A stretch of 64,000 bases of DNA. It comes from Enterococcus sulfureus ATCC 49903. GTDB taxonomy: Bacteria; Bacillota; Bacilli; Lactobacillales; Enterococcaceae. The stretch is from NCBI RefSeq assembly GCF_000407605.1, contig NZ_ASWO01000005.1, forward strand, positions 310,001 through 374,000, written 5' to 3'. Each line of letters starts with the position of its first letter. Within the stretch, counting starts at the first letter, position 1. The notes under the pieces are model-generated. The model was not told the DNA's origin. It made no database searches and worked only from the letters and a program-made list of their open reading frames with translations. Made by a program: the position numbers and the translations under genes. Shown here piece after piece: positions 30,826 through 40,312 of the stretch.

Positions 30826-32193
30826 ATGAAAACATACCCAGTAGTAAAGAATCAAGAAGTAGAAGTAACGATCACCGATCTATCACATGAAGGCATGGGA
30901 ATTGCCAAAGTCGATGGCTATTTATTATTTGTCGACAACGCATTACCAGGTGAAGTCGTTGAGATCAAAGTATTAAAAGTAGGACCAAAATTTGGTTTTG
31001 CGAAAGTGATGCATTATATCGAAAAAAGTGCACACCGTAACGAAGAGATCAATGAAGATCTATTACGTACGGGGATTGCACCGTTAAGTCACCTAGATTA
31101 CCCTTCACAATTAGTCTTTAAACAAGAACAAGTTGAAAATGTGATGCGTAAAGTTGCAAAAATGCCTGATGTAACGGTCTTGCCAACGATTGGGATGGAT
31201 GAGCCTTTTGGGTACCGCAATAAAGCACAAATCCCTGTTCAACGTATTCAAGGCGAGTTGACGACTGGTTTTTACCGTAAACATAGCCACACATTAGTAC
31301 CGATGGAAGACTTTTTCATCCAAGAAAAAGAAATCGATGAAGCGATCGTAACGGTCCGTGATATTTTACAAGGTTTTGGTGTAAAAGCGTATAATGAAGA
31401 AGCGCATGAAGGATTCTTGCGTCATATCGTCGTACGTCGTGGTCATTATAGCGAAGAGATGATGATCGTCTTAGTCATAAAGAAAACAAAATTCTTCCAA
31501 GCCGATAAAATTTGTGCAGCGATCACTAAAGCTTTACCAAAAGTCGTATCGATTGTTCAAAATGTCAATGAAGAAAAAACAAACGTCATTTTAGGACCAG
31601 TCAACCGTGTCTTATTTGGCAAACCATATATCGAAGATCAATTATTAGGCAAAACGTACCGTATCTCAGCACGTTCATTCTACCAAATCAATACGGTACA
31701 AGCAGAAGAATTGTATAACTACGCTATCAATGCAGCAGGCTTAAAAGAGACAGATACCGTAATCGATGCCTATTCTGGAATCGGCACGATCGGTTTATCT
31801 TTAGCAGATAAAGTCCACCACGTCTATGGAATGGAAGTTGTTGAAGAGGCTGTTGAAGATGCACGTACCAATGCAGAGATCAATGGGATTGAAAATGCGA
31901 CATATTTAGCTGGAAAAGCAGAAAAAGTGATGCAACAATTCGCCCGTGAAGGCATCCAAGCAAACGTTGTGTTTGTTGATCCTCCACGTAAAGGATTAGA
32001 AGCAAACTTTATCGAGTCTACAGTTCAAATGAAACCAGAAAAAGTGGTCTACATCTCATGTAATCCAGCAACAATGGCACGCGATATCGCGTTATTTGCT
32101 GATAAAGGCTACAAAGTCAAAACGATCCAACCAGTCGATCTATTCCCACAAACGCATCATGTGGAATGTGTCAGTGTATTGGTGAAGAAATAA
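30826..32193 (+). CDS. rlmCD: 23S rRNA (uracil-5-)-methyltransferase RlmCD-type (RumA family)
   Basis: SAM-dependent enzyme methylating conserved uracils in 23S rRNA. The 455-residue protein has an N-terminal TRAM RNA-binding domain (about 1-65), a RumA-type central domain, the SAM motif DAYSGIGTIGLSLA and nucleophile Cys412 in YISCNPATMARD. I do not see the four-cysteine iron-sulfur motif of E. coli RumA, consistent with Gram-positive relatives. It is preceded by AAAGGAG and flanked by terminators on both sides. Confidence 0.9.
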   Translation: MKTYPVVKNQEVEVTITDLSHEGMGIAKVDGYLLFVDNALPGEVVEIKVLKVGPKFGFAKVMHYIEKSAHRNEEINEDLLRTGIAPLSHLDYPSQLVFKQEQVENVMRKVAKMPDVTVLPTIGMDEPFGYRNKAQIPVQRIQGELTTGFYRKHSHTLVPMEDFFIQEKEIDEAIVTVRDILQGFGVKAYNEEAHEGFLRHIVVRRGHYSEEMMIVLVIKKTKFFQADKICAAITKALPKVVSIVQNVNEEKTNVILGPVNRVLFGKPYIEDQLLGKTYRISARSFYQINTVQAEELYNYAINAAGLKETDTVIDAYSGIGTIGLSLADKVHHVYGMEVVEEAVEDARTNAEINGIENATYLAGKAEKVMQQFAREGIQANVVFVDPPRKGLEANFIESTVQMKPEKVVYISCNPATMARDIALFADKGYKVKTIQPVDLFPQTHHVECVSVLVKK

Positions 32194-32203
32194 GAGTGTG
32201 AAG

Positions 32204-32234
32204 CAGTTCTAGAGAAATCTAGAACTGTTTTTTT
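32204..32234 (+). terminator. Terminator of rlmCD
   Basis: A perfect 10-bp stem (32204-32213 with 32218-32227) with a GAAA loop is followed by seven T residues. Confidence 0.92.
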
Positions 32235-32367
32235 ATTTATGTTGCAATGATCAATGCAAATATTATCGCAAAAACGATATGAAAATAACATAGAAAATAA
32301 ACTAATCGAGATAAAGCATGGTAAACTAGATTTAAGAATAACAGTGAAAAGATAGTGTGGTGTAAAA

Positions 32368-33276
32368 ATGGCAATCGCAAAAGCAATTCAATTGTATTTA
32401 GCTGATGGAACGTTAAATGGAATTTTAACCATTCAAGAACCTGCTGGATGGGGATCAGGGATTTTAGTATCGGCTCCTAGAGAAAATTTTGCCCAATTAT
32501 TGAAACGACCAGAAGTCGACAATGCGGGTATTTATTTTTTATTATCAGAATCTCAGGTGTATATTGGTCAGTCACACAGTAGTATAAAAGCACGTTTAAC
32601 CACGCATGATAGAAAAAAAGACTGGTGGGATCGAGTGATTTTCCTTACTAAAACTGATAAGTCTTTACGTGCAACGGACGTACAATATTTAGAAGTAGAA
32701 TTTATTAAATTAGCTTTAAAAAATCAAACTGCGGATATGGATAATAAAAACGGTGGGAATCAAAATGGATATATTTCTGAATTTGATCGAGCTGCAAATG
32801 ATCAGTTTATGCAAGAAGCATTATTGTTATTAGAAGTGATTGGGATTACTGTCTTTATGAAGAAGAATAAGTCAGAACTGCCCACAGTTACGACAGTTAT
32901 CAAAACGGAGTGTACTACAAATCCTCGAACATGGAATCCTAGTATTGCTCAGTATACATTTTATTATCGAACAAAAAATGGTGGGGATGCTCGAATGAAG
33001 TGGATTAGTCCAAATGAATTTGTGTTACTTGCGGGCTCCGTATTAGGCAAAAGTTTTTCGGATAACTCGAGTGGTCAATATTCAAAAAAATTAAGAGCTC
33101 AGTATGCAGACAAGATTAACGATTTTGTTTTGAATACAGACATCATCTTTTCAAATCCCAATCCTACTTCGAATATTGTCGTAGGACGTGCGGCTAATGC
33201 ATGGACGGAATGGAAGACAGAGCAAAATGAAACATTAGACAAAGTGATACATCGGTTGAATCAAATGACAGATTAG
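32368..33276 (+). CDS. GIY-YIG nuclease-like protein with DUF4357-type C-terminus
   Basis: The 302-residue protein has GIY at 54-56 and YIG at 65-67, then Arg76, His80 and the candidate metal-binding Glu109 in VQYLEVE, so the GIY-YIG catalytic core appears complete. Residues about 215-300 (RMKWISPNEFVLLAGSVLGK) resemble the DUF4357 domain that accompanies such nucleases in restriction or repair-associated proteins. The gene pairs with the next one at a 14-bp gap, and terminators flank the pair. The biological role is unknown; defence is an inference from domain and context only. Confidence 0.72.
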   Translation: MAIAKAIQLYLADGTLNGILTIQEPAGWGSGILVSAPRENFAQLLKRPEVDNAGIYFLLSESQVYIGQSHSSIKARLTTHDRKKDWWDRVIFLTKTDKSLRATDVQYLEVEFIKLALKNQTADMDNKNGGNQNGYISEFDRAANDQFMQEALLLLEVIGITVFMKKNKSELPTVTTVIKTECTTNPRTWNPSIAQYTFYYRTKNGGDARMKWISPNEFVLLAGSVLGKSFSDNSSGQYSKKLRAQYADKINDFVLNTDIIFSNPNPTSNIVVGRAANAWTEWKTEQNETLDKVIHRLNQMTD

Positions 33277-33290
33277 GAGTATATAATAAT

Positions 33291-33932
33291 GTGGATAATT
33301 TAGACAAACATACTTTTGAAAATGATGCTCCGACTGAACTCTATTCTCGTATTCGTGGTTTGAAGCAAAGAATAGGACGATTGAAAAATCAACTAGAGCA
33401 TCCAGACTATAATGAATCAGCAGCAGAAAAGATTGAAGATATCGAGAGTTTACGTAAACAATTGGTTCTAGCTAAACAAGTGTATAGCCAAAAAATAGGG
33501 GACTATCCGATGTCGAACAAAGAACAGGCAATCGATATGTTTGAACGTAATTTACAAAATGTTTCAAAAATTGTATTGACGATAGGTGGTTTTTTTGCGG
33601 GGTATCCGCATTATGTCGCAGATTTTTCAGATGATTTTTCTGTATATAAAGAATATTTCGATTCTAAAGAAATGATTCATTTATTGGACAAACTGAATCG
33701 ACCGTATACGAAGGTAAGCTTTTTAGCTGAATTTAATAACATACATGTAGAAGAATGGAATAAAAGTTATTCTTTACGGAAATTTGGCTATGAGATCTTA
33801 GATGGTACACAATGGGAGCTTAAAATCTATTATAGTAACGATATCGCTCCACTTAACTATTCTGGAAATAATCACTATCCCTATAATTTTGAACAGTTAC
33901 TACAGTTATTTAATGCTAAAGAGATGAGTTAG
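33291..33932 (+). CDS. Unknown protein partnered with the GIY-YIG gene
   Basis: The 213-residue product starts at GTG 33291, with AGGAG 11 bp upstream overlapping the preceding stop. Residues about 18-75 are charged and heptad-like (RIRGLKQRIGRLKNQL), suggesting a coiled coil. The remainder is a mixed alpha/beta region rich in Tyr and Phe with no motif I recognise. No signal peptide or membrane segment. Tight coupling to the nuclease-like gene suggests joint function. Confidence 0.65.
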   Translation: MDNLDKHTFENDAPTELYSRIRGLKQRIGRLKNQLEHPDYNESAAEKIEDIESLRKQLVLAKQVYSQKIGDYPMSNKEQAIDMFERNLQNVSKIVLTIGGFFAGYPHYVADFSDDFSVYKEYFDSKEMIHLLDKLNRPYTKVSFLAEFNNIHVEEWNKSYSLRKFGYEILDGTQWELKIYYSNDIAPLNYSGNNHYPYNFEQLLQLFNAKEMS

Positions 33933-33941
33933 AATAAAAAA

Positions 33942-33981
33942 ACAACTCCATCCCGCTTCACAAAAGGTAGGATGGAGTTGT
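33942..33981. terminator. Bidirectional terminator between the GIY-YIG cassette and the nuclease gene
   Basis: A perfect 12-bp stem (33942-33953 with 33970-33981) with a 16-nt loop has A-rich and T-rich flanks and serves two convergent genes. Confidence 0.85.
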
Positions 33982-33983
33982 CT

Positions 33984-34823
33984 TTATTCAAAGGAATATT
34001 CTGCTTTAAAACTACGGTCGATTTTACTTGTACCGTCTTGATAATTGAATTGCACGTCTGGTTGGACATTAAATAGATAGACATTGAAATTTAACGTCTT
34101 ATTGGTATCCACAGCTTGTAACCAGTAACCTCTTGGCATCAACTCTTGATCACGAAAGACCGTGATGATCTCATAGGTCACTTTATTGTCTTTGATCTTT
34201 TGAGCATCGCGAACGAGTTTCTCATAATGCGTTTGTAAGATTTGGTTAGAAAAAGCCGATTGGGTCGCTAAGTTTTTCGGATTGTCGATACTACCCGTTT
34301 CGCCTTGTTTATAATTGCCATCGATATCTAGATTAAAACTAGAGGTATAGGCAAGTAAGTGACCACGGTTATAGATATAGTCATTGCCGACCTTTTTTTG
34401 ATGCCAGCCAGTCGGTTTAAAGACTTGTTGGTCACGTCCTTCTGACTTACCTAAGTTTTTTTGATCGATAAAGGCCGTCACAAACGTCGTGCGATTTAGT
34501 GAATCTAAATCGCCATAGATGACTTTATTCGTCGACCACGCATCAGGATCGAGCGTCGATTTTCCGCCATCGACTTGATAGATCGCATTGTCGCCACTTT
34601 TAAAGTCCATTTGCGCTAAGGTATTGATCTGCGCGCTATTGTTTTGATAAAACGTACTTGGATCTTGTAGGCCATTTGAAGATGTTTGGCTTGATGGAGC
34701 TTGTTGTGTGACCTCTTGGTTTTGTGGTAAGAGATCAAGTAACTCTTCTCTTCCAAAAATCCCTGCACCTAATAAGACAAGGACCGAAACTCCAATACTA
34801 ATGAGTTTTTTGTTATTTTTCAT
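33984..34823 (-). CDS. Membrane-anchored DNA/RNA non-specific endonuclease (EndA-like)
   Basis: The 279-residue protein begins with a short basic stretch and one hydrophobic segment (about 8-22), so it is probably an uncleaved membrane anchor with the catalytic part outside. A Ser/Gln-rich linker follows. The beta-beta-alpha metal nuclease motif appears as NRGH at 152-155 with catalytic His155. A downstream ATQSAFSNQ segment holds the metal-binding Asn typical of this family. Relatives include the pneumococcal DNA-entry nuclease EndA and secreted streptodornases. With comEA-comEC in the window, a role in DNA uptake is plausible, as is nutrient or extracellular-trap degradation. Confidence 0.88.
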   Translation of the reverse strand: MKNNKKLISIGVSVLVLLGAGIFGREELLDLLPQNQEVTQQAPSSQTSSNGLQDPSTFYQNNSAQINTLAQMDFKSGDNAIYQVDGGKSTLDPDAWSTNKVIYGDLDSLNRTTFVTAFIDQKNLGKSEGRDQQVFKPTGWHQKKVGNDYIYNRGHLLAYTSSFNLDIDGNYKQGETGSIDNPKNLATQSAFSNQILQTHYEKLVRDAQKIKDNKVTYEIITVFRDQELMPRGYWLQAVDTNKTLNFNVYLFNVQPDVQFNYQDGTSKIDRSFKAEYSFE

Positions 34824-34898
34824 CTGATTTCCCCTTTATATTTGTTCAACTTAATAAAAATAACATGTTTTGCAAGGTTTGTCTAAAGGAGATTCCAA

Positions 34899-34927
34899 TT
34901 GTCTAAGTCAAGTGGACATAGTACACT
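34899..34927 (+). promoter_or_regulatory. Promoter of the isochorismatase-family gene
   Basis: TTGTCT, a 17-bp spacer and TACACT end 23 bp before the ATG. Confidence 0.65.
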
Positions 34928-34950
34928 AAAGAAAAAAGGGGGTCATTTTA

Positions 34951-35463
34951 ATGGAAGTACTTGTAGTGGTCGATATGCAAAATGATTTTATTACGGGAAG
35001 TTTAGGAACTAAAGAAGCCCAAGCGATCGTGCCAGTGGTGAGAGAAATGATCGAACGATTTGAAGGACCTGTCTTTTTTACTCGTGATACGCATCAAGTC
35101 GACTATTTATTGACGCAAGAAGGCCAAAAATTGCCAGTTTTGCATTGTTTAGAAGGTAGTGAAGGTTGGGAGATTGAAAGTACATTGCCCCTAGAAGACG
35201 CCGTGATTTTCAATAAACCCACGTTTGGGAGTACGAAGCTTGCACAGGAATTAGTAAAACTGTCGATACAAGAAACACTTGATGCGATTCATTTGATCGG
35301 TGTGTGTACGGATATTTGTGTCATTTCAAATGCGTTATTGCTCAAAGCTTTTTTACCAGAAGTGCCGATCATCGTACATGAAAAAGCATGTGCGGGGGTT
35401 ACACCACAAGCACACACTCGTGCACTTGAAGCGATGAAGAGTTGTCAAATCGATATCAACTAA
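34951..35463 (+). CDS. Isochorismatase-family cysteine hydrolase (nicotinamidase-like)
   Basis: The 170-residue protein has the complete triad Asp8 (VVDMQNDF), Lys89 (FNKPTFGST) and Cys123 (CTDICVISNA). This arrangement suggests nicotinamidase, feeding nicotinate into NAD salvage. The usual metal-binding DxHxxxH is altered: TRDTHQVDYLL has Asp and His but lacks the second His, so another amide or isochorismate-like substrate is possible. AAAAAGGGGG precedes the ATG. Confidence 0.82.
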   Translation: MEVLVVVDMQNDFITGSLGTKEAQAIVPVVREMIERFEGPVFFTRDTHQVDYLLTQEGQKLPVLHCLEGSEGWEIESTLPLEDAVIFNKPTFGSTKLAQELVKLSIQETLDAIHLIGVCTDICVISNALLLKAFLPEVPIIVHEKACAGVTPQAHTRALEAMKSCQIDIN

Positions 35464-35498
35464 AAAATGAGGATCCCTTTTTTAGGGATCCTCATTTT
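35464..35498. terminator. Bidirectional terminator between convergent genes
   Basis: A perfect 15-bp stem (35464-35478 with 35484-35498) and 5-nt loop lie between the isochorismatase stop and the alcohol dehydrogenase stop, overlapping the latter. Confidence 0.92.
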
Positions 35499-36582
35499 AC
35501 GCTTGCATCATCGTTTCTAGTTCTTGCATCGCTGTGATCACTTTTTCAGCTGTCATTTCTTCAGCTAATAAGTGAATACTTTCTTCTGCGATCGTGGCAC
35601 GCTTTGCTACAGCCTGGTATTCTTTTTGCGTCAACACCATATCCATATCGTGTAGTGACATTGGAAGGTTCATTTTTTGATAGAAGGGTAGGAGTGCCTT
35701 GATCTCAGTAGGATTGTGTTCTAACATCAACTGGACAAGGATTCCGTAAGCGACCTTGTTACCATGTAGCTGATGATGACTTTGTGGTAAAATCGTCAAT
35801 GCATCATGGATCGAATGTGCCGCAGCAGTTCGGCCGTATTCATCACCAAATCCACCGACCATCCCTGCGAGTAAGATATTGGTTTCAACAACAGTGATAA
35901 ATTCAGTTGTCAGCTCGCCTTTTTTCATCGCATCGATTGCCTTTGTTCCATAGGCCAATAGATTTTCCTGGCATTTTTTGGCTGCAAAATGAGCTACTTG
36001 GACTTCGACCGGAACAGTAGCTAATTGGTGAATAATCGCATCGCCTTCATACCATTTTGCTAACGTATCGCCAATTCCTGCGATCATATAGTCGATTGGC
36101 GATTCTAGTAGTACACTTGGCTCGATCAAAGTCAATGCGATCGCTTCAGGAAAAATATCGTAACGATCCATCGAGCCATCTTGATTGTACATCACGCTTA
36201 GAGGTGTATAGGCGGCGCACGTTGCAGCAAGTGTAGGCAAGATAAGAACAGGTACTTGAAGTTGATGTCCGATTTGTTTGGCAAGATCAGCGATTTTTCC
36301 GCCTCCAACAGCTAAGATCGCCTCACAGTTTTCTTGTACAAAGCGTGTGCGTAATTCTGCGACTTTTTCATCGCAACATTCACCGCCATAGTGAACATTT
36401 ACTAAATCAAATGAGGTTAGATCGGGCAAATACTTCGTCGCAGCCTTTAGAGAACGTGTTCCGTGAATAAATAAAAGTTTATGCAAGTTTCGTTTGATTA
36501 AGTGTTCGGGTAAAGTCGCCCATGCGCCATCTTGGCAAACATATTCTTGTGGGGCACCGCGAACGATCAATGAATGGGTCAT
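35497..36582 (-). CDS. Iron-type alcohol dehydrogenase family (glycerol dehydrogenase-like)
   Basis: NAD(P)-dependent polyol or alcohol dehydrogenase of the GldA/dehydroquinate synthase fold. The start is ATG 36582, with AAAGGAG upstream; an upstream extension to 36699 is an AT-rich leader with no ribosome binding site. In 361-residue numbering, GGGK at 93-96 binds nucleotide and Asp172, His256 and His273 are the metal ligands. The segment LPTLAATCAAYTPLSVMY is typical of the glycerol dehydrogenase-like subgroup. The substrate is uncertain. Confidence 0.83.
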   Translation of the reverse strand: MTHSLIVRGAPQEYVCQDGAWATLPEHLIKRNLHKLLFIHGTRSLKAATKYLPDLTSFDLVNVHYGGECCDEKVAELRTRFVQENCEAILAVGGGKIADLAKQIGHQLQVPVLILPTLAATCAAYTPLSVMYNQDGSMDRYDIFPEAIALTLIEPSVLLESPIDYMIAGIGDTLAKWYEGDAIIHQLATVPVEVQVAHFAAKKCQENLLAYGTKAIDAMKKGELTTEFITVVETNILLAGMVGGFGDEYGRTAAAHSIHDALTILPQSHHQLHGNKVAYGILVQLMLEHNPTEIKALLPFYQKMNLPMSLHDMDMVLTQKEYQAVAKRATIAEESIHLLAEEMTAEKVITAMQELETMMQA

Positions 36583-36769
36583 GATTTCACACTCCTTTAG
36601 TCCTCTATAGTGTAAAAGATATTGCATAAGGATACAATAGATAATCTTAAAAAAGCATAAAAAATCGAAAAAATACAAAATAGAAAAATAAAAAAGCAAA
36701 AAAATGAATGAATATTGAATAATATAAGAAAAAATAGAATAAAAAACAAATATTATACAAAAATATACT

Positions 36770-36797
36770 TTTCAAACTACTAATAACATGTTATGAT
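36770..36797 (+). promoter_or_regulatory. Promoter candidate for the first amino-acid importer operon
   Basis: TTTCAA, a 16-bp spacer and TATGAT lie about 55 bp before the start codon, in very AT-rich DNA. Confidence 0.45.
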
Positions 36798-36852
36798 AAG
36801 CGAGTCATTATTTTATGAATTTTTATACATTTCAAATCAAAGGGGTTTTTTT

Positions 36853-38319
36853 ATGAAAGGAAAAAATAAAAATTGGTTGATGGTCGTATTCGCATGTTTA
36901 CTCATGTTGGGTGTTGCCTTACCAAGTATGAGTGTGCATGCACAAGAAAGTGATCCAACATTTGATGCGATCAAGAAAAAAGGGGAAGTCGTCGTTGGAT
37001 TATCTGCGGATTATGCTCCGTATGAATTCCACGCGCAAGTCGATGGCGAAGATACAATCGTCGGATTTGATATTTCACTTGCTCAAAAAATCGCGGATGA
37101 TATGGGTGTAAAATTAAAAATCGAAGAACTAGGTTTTGATGCCTTACTAGGTGCGCTAAAAACTGGAAAAATCGATTTGATCATCTCAGGAATGTCACCA
37201 ACTGAAGAACGTCTAAAAGAAGTCGACTTTTCAGATCCATACTTAGAAACAACTCAAAAAATCATCGTACGTAAAGATGATCTAAATAAATTTAAATCAG
37301 TCAATGATTTTGATGGCGTAAAAGTCGGTGCACAAAAACAAACGACACAAGAAGCACTAGCAAAATCAGAATTAAAAGGGTCAAATGTCGTATCGTTACA
37401 AAAAGTTCCAGATATCGTCTTGAACTTAACAAACAATAAAGTCGATGCAGCTGTGTTAGAAGGTCCAATTGCCGAAGCTTATGTGCAACGTGATGATTCA
37501 TTAGCATTTGCCAATGTGGCTTTTGCGGATGATCATAAAGAAACTGCCATCGCGATGCCAAAAAATGCGCCGGAACTAAAAGCGGCAGTCAATAAATCGA
37601 TCAAAGAAGTCAAAGATCAAAAATTGATGGATAAATACAAAAAAGAAGCCAATGAATTGATGTTCCAAAAAGATCAAAACTTCTTCCAAAAATATTATAA
37701 ATACTATGTAAGTGGTGCGGGATATACATTATTCTTAGCCGTGATTGGGGTCGTGTTTGGTGCGATCGTCGGTGGGATCTTAGCATTAATGAAACTTGGA
37801 AAAGTTCGTGTGGTACGTTGGATCGCAACAGCCTACATCGAATATGTTAGAGGAACACCTTTATTGGTTCAAATCTTTATCGTGTACTTTGGTTCTGGCA
37901 TCATCGGAATCGAATTATCAAAAGTTGCGGCAGGGTGTATTGCCTTAGCCTTAAACAGTGGAGCGTATGTGGCTGAGATCATCCGGGCGGGGATCAATGC
38001 TGTTAACAAAGGACAAATGGAAGCAGCTCGTTCTCTAGGGATGAACCAACGTCAAGCGATGCAATTTATTATTTTCCCACAAGCGATCAAAAATATTTTA
38101 CCTGCTTTAGGAAATGAGTTCGTAACCGTAATCAAAGAATCTTCTATCGTATCTGTTATTGGGGTATCCGAGTTGATCTTCCAAGCCGGAAACGTTCAAG
38201 GCGCAAGTTTCAAACCATTCTTACCTTACTTGATCGTATCGTTGATTTACTTTGTGATGACCTTTACGTTATCTCGTTTACTAGGTGTTGCTGAAAGGAG
38301 AATGAATACAGATGCTTAA
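36853..38319 (+). CDS. Amino-acid ABC transporter, fused substrate-binding and permease protein (GlnP-like)
   Basis: The start is ATG 36853 after AAAGGGG; an ATG at 36793 lies in the promoter region. The 488-residue protein has a signal peptide (1-31), one extracytoplasmic type-3 solute-binding domain (about 38-260) and a His/Glu/Gln-type permease domain with about five membrane segments (about 285-480), including the EAA loop [14 protein letters not shown]. Lactococcal GlnP has two binding domains; this one has a single domain. Substrate is probably glutamine, glutamate or another polar amino acid. Confidence 0.9.
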   Translation: MKGKNKNWLMVVFACLLMLGVALPSMSVHAQESDPTFDAIKKKGEVVVGLSADYAPYEFHAQVDGEDTIVGFDISLAQKIADDMGVKLKIEELGFDALLGALKTGKIDLIISGMSPTEERLKEVDFSDPYLETTQKIIVRKDDLNKFKSVNDFDGVKVGAQKQTTQEALAKSELKGSNVVSLQKVPDIVLNLTNNKVDAAVLEGPIAEAYVQRDDSLAFANVAFADDHKETAIAMPKNAPELKAAVNKSIKEVKDQKLMDKYKKEANELMFQKDQNFFQKYYKYYVSGAGYTLFLAVIGVVFGAIVGGILALMKLGKVRVVRWIATAYIEYVRGTPLLVQIFIVYFGSGIIGIELSKVAAGCIALALNSGAYVAEIIRAGINAVNKGQMEAARSLGMNQRQAMQFIIFPQAIKNILPALGNEFVTVIKESSIVSVIGVSELIFQAGNVQGASFKPFLPYLIVSLIYFVMTFTLSRLLGVAERRMNTDA

Positions 38320-39034
38320 TATTGAAAATTTACACAAAACATTTGGCAAAAATGAAGTCTTAAAAGGAATCGATATGACAATCGAAGCTGGTGAAGTTGT
38401 CGTGATCATCGGCCCTTCAGGAAGTGGGAAAAGTACGTTTTTACGTTGTTTAAACTTACTTGAAACCCCAACTGATGGGAAGATCATTTTTGAAGGAACC
38501 AACCTTTTAGATAAAGGGGTCAATATCGACCAATTGCGTCAAAAAATGGGGATGGTATTCCAAAGTTTCAATTTATTCCCACATAAAACGGTTTTAGAAA
38601 ATATTACGATCAGTCCAGTCAAAGTCAAAAAAGAAGCCGATGCTAAAGCAAAAGCTGAAGCGGAACGTTTACTTGATCTTGTAGGATTGAAAGATAAAAG
38701 CCAAGCCTACCCATCAAGTCTTTCTGGTGGACAGCAACAACGTGTAGCCATTGCCCGTGCATTGGCGATGAATCCTGATGTCATGTTGTTTGATGAACCC
38801 ACATCAGCACTTGATCCTGAGATGGTCGGGGAAGTATTAGCTGTAATGCAAGGGTTAGCCAATAATGGGATGACAATGGTTGTCGTGACACATGAAATGG
38901 GATTTGCTCGTGAAGTGGCCGACCGTGTGATCTTTATGGATGAAGGGGTGATCCAAGAAGAAGGAACACCAGAACAAATCTTTACGAATCCTGAAAACCC
39001 ACGTACGCAAAGTTTCTTAAATAAAGTGTTATAA
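38312..39034 (+). CDS. Amino-acid ABC transporter ATP-binding protein (GlnQ-like)
   Basis: The 240-residue ATPase has Walker A GPSGSGKS at 34-41, signature LSGGQQQR, Walker B VMLFDEP and the switch His in VVVTHEM. It overlaps the fused permease gene by 8 bp and energises it. Confidence 0.93.
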   Translation: MLNIENLHKTFGKNEVLKGIDMTIEAGEVVVIIGPSGSGKSTFLRCLNLLETPTDGKIIFEGTNLLDKGVNIDQLRQKMGMVFQSFNLFPHKTVLENITISPVKVKKEADAKAKAEAERLLDLVGLKDKSQAYPSSLSGGQQQRVAIARALAMNPDVMLFDEPTSALDPEMVGEVLAVMQGLANNGMTMVVVTHEMGFAREVADRVIFMDEGVIQEEGTPEQIFTNPENPRTQSFLNKVL

Positions 39035-39047
39035 AAGGAAGTTAACT

Positions 39048-40196
39048 ATGGATCAAACAAGAGTAGCCAAACGGTTTCAAACACCAGATGAAAATTTATT
39101 GATGGATATTGGGATCTTAGCCAAGCAAACAAGTGGTCTGATCGATTTATCGATTGGCGATCCTGATTTGAATACAGAGGCTGCAATCATTGAGTATGCA
39201 ATGAATGCAGCAAAAGAAGGACATACGCACTATACACTTTCTGATGGAAGTGAAGAATTTCGCCAAGCGGTCGCTGATTTTTATCAGCGAACGTATCAAA
39301 TGCCTGTCGATAAAAATCAGGTGCGTGCGACAGTAGGTGTTTCCCATGGGTTATACCTAGCGTTGATGGCGATTTTAGATCCAGGTGACGAAGTGATCAT
39401 TCATGAACCTTACTTTTCACCGTATAAAGATCAGGTCGAATTAGCAGAAGGTGTTCCTGTGATCGTGCCAACGTATGAAAAAGACGGGTTCCAATTAGAT
39501 CCTGAAATTTTAGCACAGGCCATCACCCCAAAAACCAAAGCGATCATTCTCAATAATCCGAATAATCCAACTGGAGCGGTATTTAGTGAAGCGACGTGTC
39601 AAGCGATCGCAGATCTTGCGATTCAACATGATCTGTTTATTTTATCCGATGAAATCTACGAAGCGTTCTCGTTTGATCAACCATTTTATCCAATGGCGAC
39701 ATTTGCACCTGAGCATACGATCACATTTAGTGGTTTTTCAAAAGCTTTTGCGATGACCGGATGGCGTATTGGTTATATGATCTCACCAGTTTTCGTCAAT
39801 GATGTCGCGCGTTATTTGAACGAAAATATTTCGTATTCAGCTAATGCTTTGTCTCAACAAGGGGCGATCTATGCTTTAGAGCATGCAGAAGAGATCATAC
39901 CAAGTGTGGTCAAGATCTTTAAAGAGCGTTTAGCTTATGTTGAATCTCGGGTCGCGCAACACCCAAGACTTGAGATGAATCCAGTCAAAGGGACGATGTA
40001 TGCCTACATCAATGTGAAAAAAACCAAGATGAATGCACTAGAATTTACGAAAGTCTTATTAGAAGAAGCCAAAGTCTTAGTGATTCCAGGAGATGCGTTT
40101 AGTGAGACGAAACCCACGACACATATTCGGATTGCAGTGACACAAGATATCGAACAATTAAAAGAAGCATTTGATCGTATCGATCAGTGTGTTTGA
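39048..40196 (+). CDS. Class I/II PLP-dependent aminotransferase
   Basis: The 382-residue protein is of the aspartate/aromatic aminotransferase fold. The PLP-binding lysine is Lys232 in FSGFSKAFAMTGWR; NNPNNPTG at 169-176 and SDEIYE at 200-205 are conserved. It lies 13 bp after the importer ATPase gene and ends at a terminator, so the three genes form one unit. The substrate probably matches the imported amino acid; a PatA-type enzyme is one possibility. Confidence 0.88.
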   Translation: MDQTRVAKRFQTPDENLLMDIGILAKQTSGLIDLSIGDPDLNTEAAIIEYAMNAAKEGHTHYTLSDGSEEFRQAVADFYQRTYQMPVDKNQVRATVGVSHGLYLALMAILDPGDEVIIHEPYFSPYKDQVELAEGVPVIVPTYEKDGFQLDPEILAQAITPKTKAIILNNPNNPTGAVFSEATCQAIADLAIQHDLFILSDEIYEAFSFDQPFYPMATFAPEHTITFSGFSKAFAMTGWRIGYMISPVFVNDVARYLNENISYSANALSQQGAIYALEHAEEIIPSVVKIFKERLAYVESRVAQHPRLEMNPVKGTMYAYINVKKTKMNALEFTKVLLEEAKVLVIPGDAFSETKPTTHIRIAVTQDIEQLKEAFDRIDQCV

Positions 40197-40207
40197 TCCA
40201 TTGAAGA

Positions 40208-40236
40208 AAGAAGCGAAGATTCGCTTCTTTTTTTTA
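40208..40236 (+). terminator. Terminator of the importer-aminotransferase operon
   Basis: A 10-bp stem (40208-40217 with 40220-40229) with a tight loop is followed by a T run. Confidence 0.88.
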
Positions 40237-40276
40237 GATTTTTTTTATGAGAAATACGGTTACATAAGAAAGGCTA

Positions 40277-40285
40277 TGCTATAAT
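40277..40285 (+). promoter_or_regulatory. Extended -10 promoter for the ACT/UPF0210 pair
   Basis: TGCTATAAT lies about 28 bp before the ACT-domain gene, with no clear -35. Confidence 0.6.
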
Positions 40286-40312
40286 GAGAAAAATATTAAA
40301 GGGGGAACACCA

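Noticed and set aside
36583-36699. N-terminal extension of the alcohol dehydrogenase
   Set aside because: The extension is AT-rich and hydrophobic, with no ribosome binding site; the ATG at 36582 has AAAGGAG and gives the normal family N-terminus.
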